Part shown: piece after piece, positions 22,722 through 30,519 of the stretch
Layout: each line of letters starts with the position of its first letter
Numbering within the stretch: the first letter of the stretch is position 1
Source of the DNA: DATCVA01 sp036567205
Lineage (GTDB): Bacteria; Pseudomonadota; Gammaproteobacteria; Burkholderiales; Burkholderiaceae_B
DNA: 37,935 nt
Reading direction: 5' to 3'
NCBI GenBank assembly: GCA_036567205.1
Contig: DATCVA010000002.1
Location: forward strand, 1 to 37,935
Position numbers and translations under genes: made by a program
The notes under the pieces: generated by a model
Seen by the model: only the letters and a program-made list of their open reading frames with translations
What the model was told of the DNA's origin: nothing
Database searches by the model: none

Positions 22722-23645
22722 TTAGTGAACCGACTTGGCGTCCGGCTGCGGCTTATTAAAGGTTTCGACAAACAGGCCAGCGCAGTCGATAGCATCGAAG
22801 CGGTAGGGTTTGCCGCAGAAATTACACGAAACGTCGATATGCTGATGCTCGTGCAAAATGCTTTCGATTTCGTCATGACCCAACATGCGCAACATATTAC
22901 CGACCCGCTCACGCGAGCATGGGCACCACCAGACAATATTCTGGGGTTCGAATGCTATTAGGGTTTCGTCCCAAAAAAGGCGGTGGATCAGCGCATCGGT
23001 TTCGAGGGCCAGCAGTTCGTCCTGCGTGACGGTCTGGGCCAGAATGGATGCGCGCTCCCATGTGCTGTCGGCCGCTTCGGGGTCGGTTTCGCCTGTGCCG
23101 CCGTGATCGGGTAATCGCTGCAGTAACAACCCGGCAGACTGTTCCGCGTTGGCGGCAAGCCACAGCCGCGTGTCCAGTTGTTCGGAGTTGCGCATATATA
23201 ATTCCAGCACCTCGGCCACTGTTTCACCTTCCAGCGGAACGATACCCTGATAAGGTTTCAGGTGGGTGGCTTCGCGCCCAGGGTCGAGAACGACTATAAA
23301 TCGACCTTGCCCGTGCATATTAAGCAGGCTTTGCAAAGTGCCCTCAGCTGGGATGTCGTGGCCTTCGCGCAGTGTGGCTGTAGCGCGAATGGTCAGGTCG
23401 GCGCCGCACTCGACCACGACCAGCGCCAGCGGGCCATCGCCTTGCAGTTGCAAAACCAGCGATCCGTCGAACTTGATGTTGGCTGCCAGTAGCACCGCGG
23501 CCGACATCAGTTCGCCAAGAAGGCGCTGGACGCACTCGGGGTAGCTTTGATGCAGCAGGCCAGTTTGCCAGGACTTAGTCAGTTTGACGGCCTGGACTCG
23601 GGCGCTTTGGTCTTGAAAAAGATACTTTTTTAGTTGATCACTCAT
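22722..23645 (-). CDS. hslO: Redox-regulated chaperone Hsp33
   Basis: Hsp33 is a cytosolic holdase that is inactive with zinc bound and switches on when oxidants form disulfides among its four cysteines. The 307-residue protein has the N-terminal substrate-binding core (about 1-180; SDQLKKYLFQDQSARVQAV at the start, PYQGIVPLEGETVAEVLE near 130), a linker, and the C-terminal redox switch with CPC (about 242-244) and CNFC (about 274-277), matching the CxC...CxxC zinc site. Its start is ATG 23645. It follows the gamma-carbonic anhydrase gene after 54 bp on the same strand. Confidence 0.96.
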   Translation of the reverse strand: MSDQLKKYLFQDQSARVQAVKLTKSWQTGLLHQSYPECVQRLLGELMSAAVLLAANIKFDGSLVLQLQGDGPLALVVVECGADLTIRATATLREGHDIPAEGTLQSLLNMHGQGRFIVVLDPGREATHLKPYQGIVPLEGETVAEVLELYMRNSEQLDTRLWLAANAEQSAGLLLQRLPDHGGTGETDPEAADSTWERASILAQTVTQDELLALETDALIHRLFWDETLIAFEPQNIVWWCPCSRERVGNMLRMLGHDEIESILHEHQHIDVSCNFCGKPYRFDAIDCAGLFVETFNKPQPDAKSVH

Positions 23646-23699
23646 AGGCTAAATTTTAGCCCATTGTGGAATCGGAAAGTAGCATTCGCCGTGTTGTGT

Positions 23700-24221
23700 T
23701 TATTTGATACGCTTTAAATCCTGGCGATACTGGCGGCCTCGCTGGACATAGTTTCCAGAGTTCTCGCGCAGGCCCCGGATTTCTTCAGACGTAAGTTCAC
23801 GAACGATTTTTCCAACACCGACAACCAGTGAGTTGTCGGGGATGACACGGCCCTCGGGGATGATGGCGCCCGCGCCAATCAGGCAATTACGCCCGATATT
23901 GGCATTGTTCAGGACAATAGCTTGTATACCGATAAGGGCGCCTTCCTGGATGGTGCAGCCATGCAACATGGCCTGATGCCCCACGGTGACATTTTCGTGG
24001 ATTGTTAACGGTATTCCGCTGTCGACATGCAATACGCAGCCTTCCTGGATATTGCTGTTCCGGCCAATTTTGATAGCGGCGTTATCGCCACGGATACTGA
24101 CGTTCGACCAGATGCTGACTCCTGCTTCAAGAGTTACGTCGCCGATGATGGTGGCGCTGTCAAAAATGAAGGTATCGTCGTCAATAACGGGAGTGAGCTG
24201 TTGGAACTGATAAATCGCCAT
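23700..24221 (-). CDS. Gamma-carbonic anhydrase family protein
   Basis: This 173-residue protein is a left-handed beta-helix of hexapeptide repeats, visible as the repeating I-G-x-x pattern from about residue 25 to 125. The zinc histidines of the gamma-carbonic anhydrase/YrdA/PaaY group are present at His65 (VLHVDS), His82 and His87 (VGHQAMLHG). It should form cytosolic homotrimers. True carbonic anhydrase activity is not certain for this subgroup; PaaY-type thioesterase activity is an alternative. It lies 51 bp downstream of an acyl-CoA ligase and upstream of hslO on the same strand, perhaps one transcript. Confidence 0.92.
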   Translation of the reverse strand: MAIYQFQQLTPVIDDDTFIFDSATIIGDVTLEAGVSIWSNVSIRGDNAAIKIGRNSNIQEGCVLHVDSGIPLTIHENVTVGHQAMLHGCTIQEGALIGIQAIVLNNANIGRNCLIGAGAIIPEGRVIPDNSLVVGVGKIVRELTSEEIRGLRENSGNYVQRGRQYRQDLKRIK

Positions 24222-24272
24222 TACGAATCCAGGTTTCAGGTTGCAAGTTAAAGGTTTGGTGCGCGCTTGTGC

Positions 24273-25949
24273 CTATTGCTCGGGCAGGGGACGGCCGCCA
24301 TGCAGTAATTGTTGTTCGCGAGCCCGCAGTACATGGCGGCGGATTTTGCCCGTGGTGGTCATGGGAAGGGCTTCGACGAATTCGATTTCTTTGGGGGTTT
24401 GATACGATGAGAGCCGTGTCTCGACATGCTCTTGAAGTGTTTTTATAAGTGCGGGCGCATCGGCTTGAAGGTAGCCGGGTGTAAGCACGACATAGGCTTT
24501 GACGAGAGCGCCGCGCGTGGGATCCGGTTTGGGGATGATGGCGGCGTTGGCCACCGCGGCATGGGTTACCAGGCAGTTTTCGATTTCGCTGGGGCCGATT
24601 CGATAGCCTGCGCTTTTAAACACGTCGTCACTGCGGCCCGAATACCAAAAGTAGCCTTCTTTATCGATTTTGGCCAAGTCGCCGGTAAGGCACCAGTCAT
24701 TTACAAATTTATCTTGGGTGGCTTGCTGGTTGCGCCAATAGCCCAAAAATAATATTGGGTCCGGGTGGCCGTGTATATCGTATCGGTTAAGCGCAATTTC
24801 ACCCACGGTTCCGGCGGGGCACGGCTTGCCGTGTGTATCCAGTACCGATATCTTGTGCCCGGGGTACGGCCTGCCTATGCTGCCGGGTTTTGCGGGCCAT
24901 TTCTGATGGCTGTTGCCTACCAGATAATTCATTTCAGTTTGACCGAACATTTCGTTAGGCGTAATACCCAGGGCCTCTTGGCACCACTGGAAAACAGCTT
25001 CTCCGACGCTTTCGCCGGCGGCCATTATGCTGCGTAGCGCTAATTGATATTGCTGACGCGGACTTTCGACCTCTTTCATCATCATTTTTAGCGCGGTCGG
25101 AAACAAGAACGTATTGGTAACCTGATAGCGTTCCAGAATTTCGAAAGCGCGTACGGCCGAGAACCGGCCCAGCGTGCCGACGATGGAGCGGCCGAAATAT
25201 AAGGTAGGAAGCAAAGCGTCCATGAGCCCTCCGGTCCAGGTCCAGTCGGCGGGGCTCCAGAAAATATCGCCTTGTTGCGGGAACCAGTTTTGCGAAGCGA
25301 CAAAGCCGGGCAAATTGCCGATAAGCGCGCTGTGTGCCAGCAATGCCCCCTTGGGCGAGCCTGTGGTGCCGGATGTGTAGAGTAAAAGGGCGGGGCTGCT
25401 GGACAGCGTGGGCCGAACCTTGAATGTGCCGGGTTGGCGTGCCAGCAGACTGCGCCACGGGATAATGCTGTCGTGCTGAAACCCGAAGCCGATGATTTGC
25501 GTTAACAGCGGGCATTGCTGCTGGGCCTGAATGAGGTCGGGGCCTGTAGAGGCATCGACAATGGCAACGCGCGCTTCAGCGTCGCGCAATCGGACGCTTA
25601 GTCCATCGGCCCCGAACAAGGCGGATAAAGGCGTGGCAATGGCGCCGACGCTAAAAATGGCCATGTAGGCGGCGGCCGTTTCGGGACGCTGCCCCATGAT
25701 GACGGCAACCCGATCGCCGGGGCTGACCCCCATTTTTATCAGCCCATTGGCCAATTGATTGGCGGTCTGCGCAAGCCGGGAGTATGTCCAGACTTCGCGT
25801 TGGCCAAATTCATCTTCGAAATACAGCGCGATGCGCCGCCCTTCGTGGGGATTTTCTGCCCAACGATGCACACACGCCTGAGCGATGTTGAATTGGGACG
25901 GCACAAACCACTGGTAAGACGAGTACAGTTCCGAGTATTGGTCGTTCAT
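24273..25949 (-). CDS. AMP-dependent acyl-CoA synthetase (ACSM/medium-chain-like)
   Basis: This 558-residue adenylate-forming ligase should convert a carboxylic acid to its CoA thioester through an acyl-AMP. The P-loop motif LLLYTSGTTGSPKG is near residue 190, the aromatic FGQTEMNYLVGN motif near 350, the hinge GRSDDVFKSAGYRIGPSEIE near 452, and the catalytic lysine in TTTGKIRRHVLR near the C-terminus. The N-terminal part (SQFNIAQACVHRWAENP) resembles medium-chain or acetyl-CoA-synthetase-like proteins rather than long-chain FadD. The substrate is not deducible. It is the first gene of a minus-strand run that includes the gamma-carbonic anhydrase homologue and hslO. Confidence 0.88.
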   Translation of the reverse strand: MNDQYSELYSSYQWFVPSQFNIAQACVHRWAENPHEGRRIALYFEDEFGQREVWTYSRLAQTANQLANGLIKMGVSPGDRVAVIMGQRPETAAAYMAIFSVGAIATPLSALFGADGLSVRLRDAEARVAIVDASTGPDLIQAQQQCPLLTQIIGFGFQHDSIIPWRSLLARQPGTFKVRPTLSSSPALLLYTSGTTGSPKGALLAHSALIGNLPGFVASQNWFPQQGDIFWSPADWTWTGGLMDALLPTLYFGRSIVGTLGRFSAVRAFEILERYQVTNTFLFPTALKMMMKEVESPRQQYQLALRSIMAAGESVGEAVFQWCQEALGITPNEMFGQTEMNYLVGNSHQKWPAKPGSIGRPYPGHKISVLDTHGKPCPAGTVGEIALNRYDIHGHPDPILFLGYWRNQQATQDKFVNDWCLTGDLAKIDKEGYFWYSGRSDDVFKSAGYRIGPSEIENCLVTHAAVANAAIIPKPDPTRGALVKAYVVLTPGYLQADAPALIKTLQEHVETRLSSYQTPKEIEFVEALPMTTTGKIRRHVLRAREQQLLHGGRPLPEQ

Positions 25950-26082
25950 TGGCTTTAGGATTCAACTTGGCATAATGCAGGCGTGAGCTACTTTATCCCA
26001 AAGCATGAACGACAAGCTGATTCTGTGCAATCCCCCTGCTATAGAAAGTTTATATTCTTGGGGTTTATACGGACTTTTTGGA

Positions 26083-26604
26083 TTAGCCTTGCACGTTAAT
26101 CAGACGCGTTCCCAGGAGCCGGTCATGAAGAAACTGTTGATCCGCATCCAGCCAGGTCCAGAGAAATAGAGTAAAGGGTGCAAAAACGATGAGCAGGTCT
26201 GTAGAGCTGTAACCACTTGCCACAGAAGCCAAATGCACCAGATAGGCGGCCAACAGCGGAATGGGCCAGGCCATCAGGTAGCGCAGGACTAAACGAGAGA
26301 CCGGAGGGCTGGCGCCATTGCGATCAACCAGGCGGATATTCCAGGTTTTCATAGGAAGCGTCTGGCCGTTTTTGCGCCAGCACATTACGAAATACACGCC
26401 GATCGCGATAAATACGATGGCTTGCCGCCCGTGGCGCAATACCAGACCACTACGGCTTTGAGTAAGCGTATCGAACAAATAGGCGGCCAGAAATATGACG
26501 CCAAAAAGCAGAACGCCTTCGTACATCATGCAGGCAAAGCGGCGCCAGCGACCTGGGGTAGAAGGGGTCTTGATGGAAGAAGTGGCAAGGGGATTTTGTT
26601 GCAT
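26083..26604 (-). CDS. RDD family membrane protein
   Basis: This 173-residue inner-membrane protein has three predicted transmembrane segments (about 30-48, 62-80 and 112-132) and the RDD domain pattern, with an Arg in RRFACMMYEG in the first segment region and DADQQFLHDRLLGTRLI near the C-terminus. RDD proteins have no agreed general function; some act in ion or compatible-solute transport. KNGQTLPMKTWNIRLVDRNG in the middle is typical of the proteobacterial group. Its start is ATG 26604. It lies downstream of a terminator that ends the upstream 61-residue gene, so it likely has its own promoter. Confidence 0.88.
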   Translation of the reverse strand: MQQNPLATSSIKTPSTPGRWRRFACMMYEGVLLFGVIFLAAYLFDTLTQSRSGLVLRHGRQAIVFIAIGVYFVMCWRKNGQTLPMKTWNIRLVDRNGASPPVSRLVLRYLMAWPIPLLAAYLVHLASVASGYSSTDLLIVFAPFTLFLWTWLDADQQFLHDRLLGTRLINVQG

Positions 26605-26671
26605 TGCAGTTAGCGGGTTCGGTTTGTGAAGATAGAGCCGGTATTATCCCGTAAATATCGTCCAGATATGC

Positions 26672-26696
26672 AAAAAGCCGCGTGCTGCGGCTTTTT
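26672..26696 (-). terminator. Intrinsic terminator after the 61-residue gene
   Basis: AAAAAGCCGC and GCGGCTTTTT form a hairpin with a 5-base loop and A/T flanks on both sides. It lies 62 bp downstream of the orphan small gene on the minus strand and ahead of the RDD gene. The flanking runs would let it work in either direction. Confidence 0.85.
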
Positions 26697-26758
26697 CAAC
26701 GACTGCAATCAGTCTTACTGCGTGGCTGGCGCTCAGCCGTCAATACGATTGCTATAAC

Positions 26759-26944
26759 TTAAGCTGCTGATTCGCTGGCAACGTGTGGGCGCGTGTTGGT
26801 GAATTTGAACATGGAGCCTACTTTCGCAACAAATTTCTTTAGCGCTACGCCTTGGAAACGGAACTGCTCGTCTGCAATTGCTTGTTGGATAAGTTGACGC
26901 TCAAGTTCATCAGTAAGACGGATATCGCTGTATTTATTGCTCAT
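26759..26944 (-). CDS. Unrecognised 61-residue protein with strong regulated promoter
   Basis: I do not recognise this protein. It is 61 residues, without signal peptide or transmembrane segment. Residues 1-26 look helical and charged (SDIRLTDELERQLIQQAIAD), the middle is basic and hydrophobic (GVALKKFVAKVGSMFKF), and the tail is polar. That pattern could suit a small regulator, nucleic-acid or membrane-surface binding protein, but this is speculation. Support for a real gene: GAGG about six bases before ATG 26944, a near-ideal promoter with paired palindromes just upstream, and its own intrinsic terminator. Together these make a complete monocistronic unit, so it is probably expressed well under inducing conditions. 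Confidence 0.75.
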   Translation of the reverse strand: MSNKYSDIRLTDELERQLIQQAIADEQFRFQGVALKKFVAKVGSMFKFTNTRPHVASESAA

Positions 26945-26975
26945 GTTAGCCTCGGTGTGTAAGTGAACGTGTTGC

Positions 26976-27015
26976 GGGTTAACCCTATTATAGGGTTAAC
27001 CCTAGTCACTTGCAA
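26976..27015 (-). promoter_or_regulatory. Promoter with two GGGTTAACCC operator-like palindromes
   Basis: On the minus strand TTGCAA (27010-27015), a 17-bp spacer and the perfect TATAAT (26987-26992) form a strong promoter for the 61-residue gene. The 10-bp perfect palindrome GGGTTAACCC occurs twice, at 26993-27002 in the spacer and at 26976-26985 over the predicted start site (~26980). The two copies plus the -10 form a 27-bp palindrome with a single central base. Such a layout fits cooperative binding of a dimeric repressor, which is inferred; the regulator is unknown. Confidence 0.8.
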
Positions 27016-27097
27016 GCTAATATGTTGCGGTGCATGAAAAGTGTTGCTCTATCGTTCAAGGCAATGCGATAGTTGCGTCCGCTTGCTATCCGCGTTT

Positions 27098-28585
27098 TTA
27101 TCGGCGATAGCTTTCTTTAACCATTTCGAAGCTGAATAAGCGGCAATCCAGGGCGCCATTGAACAGCGGGTAGCGGCGCTTGGGTTTTAAGCGCAGTTGT
27201 TGGGGAAGGTCCAGGTCGCTGGATATGACACTGATTTCCCAGCCGCTAAAGTTTTGCTTCAAATTTTGCGACCATTCGCGCCACATGCCCTGTTCTTCAT
27301 TGCTCATACGTTCGCCGTAGGGCGGGTTGGTGATCAGCCAACCCGACTCGGCCGGTGGGGTGACCGTACGTGCATCGCCTACCTCGAAGCGAATGGCTTC
27401 GGGGGTAAGCCAGGCACGCTCTGCATTGGCGTTGGCGGCATCAATGGCGGCGGGATTAATGTCGATGCCGACTAATGGGCTGTCCAGTTGTGTGGCAATG
27501 CGTGAGCGGGCTTCGTCTTTAAGATCATGCCAGTGGCGGGCGTTGTGATCGCGCAGGCGTTCAAATCCGAATGGGCGTTCAATCCCGGGCGGGACGCCCA
27601 GGGCAATCCAGGCCGCTTCGATCAGGATCGTGCCGCTGCCGCAAAAAGGATCCAATAAGGCTTGGGACGGATCCCAGCCTGATAGCGCCAGTATCCCGGC
27701 CGCGAGGTTCTCGCGAATAGGCGCCTCGCCTTTGTCGAGCCTCCAGCCGCGCTTGAACAAGGATTCACCAGAGGTATCCAAGTATAGCGTTGCGCTGTCT
27801 TCGTTAAGAAATAAATGGACGCGGGCGTCGGGGCGAACGGTGTCAATGTCGGGGCGTGAGCCTTCACGTTCGCGTAGCCGGTCGCAGATGCCGTCTTTGG
27901 CGCGCAGGTTGCAAAATTGCAGGCTTTGCATTGGACTGCGGATAGCCGAGGTATCGACACGCAAGGTTTGCTCTGCTCCGAACCAGCGCTCCCAGGGGGT
28001 GTTGTAGGCCAACTCCAGAATGTCGTCTTCGTGCTGTACCGGCCCATGGGCCACCTGGACCAGGATGCGTGTTGCCAGTCTTGAGTACAGATTGGCACGT
28101 TGTACGCCGGTCCAGTCCGTATGGAAATGACAGCCGGCGCGGCCCGGCCGGGCATCTTCAAAACCCAGGGCCTGCATTTCGGCGGTTAAGGCTTCTTCCA
28201 GACCTTGAGGGCATGGAGTAAAGACAGGGAAGATTTCGGCCGGTATGAGTTCATGAGAACGTCGCGCATTGGCGCGCGGCGTTCTGGCCTGTACTGGATC
28301 CTTTGGCGGTGGTGACGTCCGAGTGCGTGCTGGCGCCGTATCGCGTTGGTGCTTTGATTCGTTGCGTGAGTAGGGAGGGTGGGAGCCGCGGGATTCGCGT
28401 GGCGGCGCCTGTCCGGTTGCCGGGGCGGGCGCCGTTCGTTGTTTTTCCCGCGTGCGTTCCTGCTGTGCTACCTGACGCGCACGAGCGCCGGCACGTTGGC
28501 GGCGCTCGGCCGGCTCAACCCCGGCGGCCGCAGCAGGTTGTTTTTTAAGGGTTAAGGTCTTGCGGGGCTTGGCGGTGTCAGTCAT
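27098..28585 (-). CDS. rlmL: RlmL-like 23S rRNA guanine-N2 methyltransferase (THUMP domain)
   Basis: This SAM-dependent enzyme aligns with the N-terminal (RlmL, m2G2445) half of E. coli RlmKL. Of its 495 residues, about 117-215 form the ferredoxin-like and THUMP region (FTPCPQGLEEALTAEMQALG onward) and about 280-480 the Rossmann methyltransferase. That domain has DPFCGSGTILIEAAWIALG, the SAM-binding VGIDINPAAI and the catalytic ITNPPYGERM. The RlmK half is absent. Unusually, the first ~113 residues are a basic, low-complexity Arg/Pro/Ala-rich extension with no fold visible. It lies 14 bp after hemJ, on the same strand, so the two are probably co-transcribed. Confidence 0.9.
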   Translation of the reverse strand: MTDTAKPRKTLTLKKQPAAAAGVEPAERRQRAGARARQVAQQERTREKQRTAPAPATGQAPPRESRGSHPPYSRNESKHQRDTAPARTRTSPPPKDPVQARTPRANARRSHELIPAEIFPVFTPCPQGLEEALTAEMQALGFEDARPGRAGCHFHTDWTGVQRANLYSRLATRILVQVAHGPVQHEDDILELAYNTPWERWFGAEQTLRVDTSAIRSPMQSLQFCNLRAKDGICDRLREREGSRPDIDTVRPDARVHLFLNEDSATLYLDTSGESLFKRGWRLDKGEAPIRENLAAGILALSGWDPSQALLDPFCGSGTILIEAAWIALGVPPGIERPFGFERLRDHNARHWHDLKDEARSRIATQLDSPLVGIDINPAAIDAANANAERAWLTPEAIRFEVGDARTVTPPAESGWLITNPPYGERMSNEEQGMWREWSQNLKQNFSGWEISVISSDLDLPQQLRLKPKRRYPLFNGALDCRLFSFEMVKESYRR

Positions 28586-28599
28586 GGTCGAGTTCAGGC

Positions 28600-29016
28600 T
28601 TAAAAAGGTCGGACAACGACCAGGGCAATAATAATCAGCAACAAAATAACGGGTATTTCGTTAAACCAGCGGTAAAAGCGGTGACCTCGGGCGTTTTGGC
28701 CCGTTTCGAATTTTTTGAGTATTCGGCCACAGCCGTAGTGATAAGCTGCAAGCAGTAGTACAAAGAACAATTTGGCGTGCATCCAGCCTTGACCCTGCCC
28801 CAGTTTAAAGCCTAGAAAAAGCCACAGCCCAAAGATTATGGCCAATACAGCCAGTATGGTCATGAAACGGTATAGGCGCCGGGCCATGCCCACCAGGCAT
28901 ACGGTGGTGGCCGGGTCCTGGGGTTGGGCAAGGTTGACATAAATGCGAGGCAAGTAGAACAGGCCAGCAAACCACGACGTAACAAATAAAATATGAAAGG
29001 TTTTAATCCAGAGCAT
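28600..29016 (-). CDS. hemJ: Protoporphyrinogen IX oxidase HemJ (CopD-like)
   Basis: HemJ is an inner-membrane heme protein that oxidises protoporphyrinogen IX to protoporphyrin IX in heme synthesis, in bacteria lacking HemG or HemY. The 138-residue protein has four predicted transmembrane helices and conserved residues typical of the family: His8 in IKTFHILFVTSWFAGLFYLP, Arg in ARRLYRFMT, Lys in HAKLFFVLLLAAYHYG, and the C-terminal FYRWFNEIPVILL. The start is ATG 29016 without a strong Shine-Dalgarno. The dispersed repeat copy 2 occupies nearly the whole gap to proA just upstream. rlmL follows closely. Confidence 0.88.
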   Translation of the reverse strand: MLWIKTFHILFVTSWFAGLFYLPRIYVNLAQPQDPATTVCLVGMARRLYRFMTILAVLAIIFGLWLFLGFKLGQGQGWMHAKLFFVLLLAAYHYGCGRILKKFETGQNARGHRFYRWFNEIPVILLLIIIALVVVRPF

Positions 29017-29023
29017 GGTTATT

Positions 29024-29129
29024 ATTCTATTTCCAAATCAATTGTGAGCACGAAGGCAAGGCGCAACAGAGCATATGTACGGCTGCTGCTGCTTCCAGAC
29101 AGTTCGCGGTTGATTTAGAAACGGAATTA
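29024..29129 (+). repeat. Dispersed ~100-bp inverted-end repeat, copy 2
   Basis: The left end ATTCTATTTCCAAATCAA and the right end TTGATTTAGAAACGGAAT are inverted repeats. The interior keeps GTGAGCACGAAGGC and TGTACGGC of the family, in the same orientation as copy 1. It fills the proA-hemJ gap. The proA stop codon TAA (29129-29127 on the minus strand) is the first three bases of the TAATTCC end. Confidence 0.87.
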
Positions 29130-30422
29130 GCCACGCAGTTGGCCGTCGCCGGTTAATACCCATTTAAGCGTTGTCAACCCTTCGAGTCCGACTGGTCCTC
29201 GCGCGTGCAGACGATTGGTGGATATTCCTATTTCGGCGCCCAGGCCATATTCGAAACCGTCGGCAAAGCAGGTGGGCAGATTGACATAGACCGAACTGGA
29301 ATCTACCTCGCGTTGAAAGCGCGTTGCTGCCTGCAGGTTTTCAGTAACAATGGATTCGGTATGTTCCGAGCCCCAGCGGGCAATATGATCGATGGCTTGT
29401 TCCAGGCTATCAACGATACGAATGGCCAGAATCGGCTCGAGATATTCGGTAGCCCAGTCTTCATCGGTAGCCGGAGTTGCATTGGGGATAAGTGCGCGTG
29501 TCCGTTCACAGCCCCGAAGTTCAACCCCTTTTTCGCTTAGGGTTTGAGCCAATCGCGGCAGTATCCGGGAAGCGATGTCGCGGTGAACCAGCAGTGTTTC
29601 CATTGCACCGCATATGCCATACCGATAGGTTTTTGCATTGACTGCGATGTCGTGCGCTTTGTCCAGGTCGGCGGCTGCATCCAGATAGACGTGACAGTTG
29701 CCGTCCAGGTGCTTTATGAGCGGTACTTTGGCTTCGGCGGACAGGCGGGTAATCAGGCCCTTGCCGCCGCGAGGAATGATGACGTCGATATAGTCGGTCA
29801 TGGTAATAAGCTGGCCCACTGCCGCGCGATCCGTGGTGCCGACAACCTGTATGGCATGGGCCGGTAAGCGGGCATCGGCCAAGCCTTCCTGGATAATTAC
29901 TCCAAGAGCGCGGTTCGAGTGGAAGGCTTCGCTACCGCCACGCAATATGGTGGCATTCCCGGATTTCAGGCACAGTGCTGCCGCATCAATGGTGACGTTG
30001 GGCCGGGATTCGTAAATAATGCCAATAACGCCCAGCGGTACGCGCATCTGTCCCACTCGCATGCCGTTCGGGCGAGTTGCGGATGCCGTTTGGCTGCCTA
30101 CCGGGTCGGGCATGTCGGCAATTTGCAGCAAGCCGGTTGCCATGGTTTGCAGCGCTTTGTCTGATAGCGTCAGCCGGTCGAGCAGAGCGGGGGCAATGCC
30201 CTTGTTTTTGGCCGCAGCCAGATCCTTGGCGTTTTCGGCTTGAAGCTGTTCTTTTTGATCTTGCAGCCGCCTGGCCATGGCGCGCAGCGCATTGGCTTTG
30301 GCAGCCGGAGAGGCCGTCATTAAGATGCGTGAAGCCTGCCGGGCCTGTTTGCCAAGATTGATAATGTCCGCAGCATTATATTGCGCTGTTGCGGCCGTGT
30401 CGGGGGTAAGGATTTGAGTCAT
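29127..30422 (-). CDS. proA: Gamma-glutamyl phosphate reductase
   Basis: ProA reduces gamma-glutamyl phosphate with NADPH to glutamate semialdehyde, the second step of proline synthesis. The 431-residue protein is an aldehyde-dehydrogenase-superfamily enzyme with VGQMRVPLGVIGIIYESRP near residue 125, SGNATILRGGSEA near 154, LIKHLDGNCHVYLD near 235 and the catalytic Cys in RYGICGAMETLLV near 270. Family C-terminal text ARGPVGLEGLTTLKWVLTGD is present. The start is ATG 30422. It follows holA by about 97 bp in the leuS-lptE-holA-proA series seen in Burkholderiales. Its stop codon lies in the end of repeat copy 2. Confidence 0.97.
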   Translation of the reverse strand: MTQILTPDTAATAQYNAADIINLGKQARQASRILMTASPAAKANALRAMARRLQDQKEQLQAENAKDLAAAKNKGIAPALLDRLTLSDKALQTMATGLLQIADMPDPVGSQTASATRPNGMRVGQMRVPLGVIGIIYESRPNVTIDAAALCLKSGNATILRGGSEAFHSNRALGVIIQEGLADARLPAHAIQVVGTTDRAAVGQLITMTDYIDVIIPRGGKGLITRLSAEAKVPLIKHLDGNCHVYLDAAADLDKAHDIAVNAKTYRYGICGAMETLLVHRDIASRILPRLAQTLSEKGVELRGCERTRALIPNATPATDEDWATEYLEPILAIRIVDSLEQAIDHIARWGSEHTESIVTENLQAATRFQREVDSSSVYVNLPTCFADGFEYGLGAEIGISTNRLHARGPVGLEGLTTLKWVLTGDGQLRG

Positions 30423-30519
30423 GGTCGGTATAGTGTCTTGCTGTTGCTTGCAGAGAATTACGTGTATATATCAATTATCCCCGTATTTGCCACGTTTGTG
30501 GCGACGGAGCGAAGCGCCG

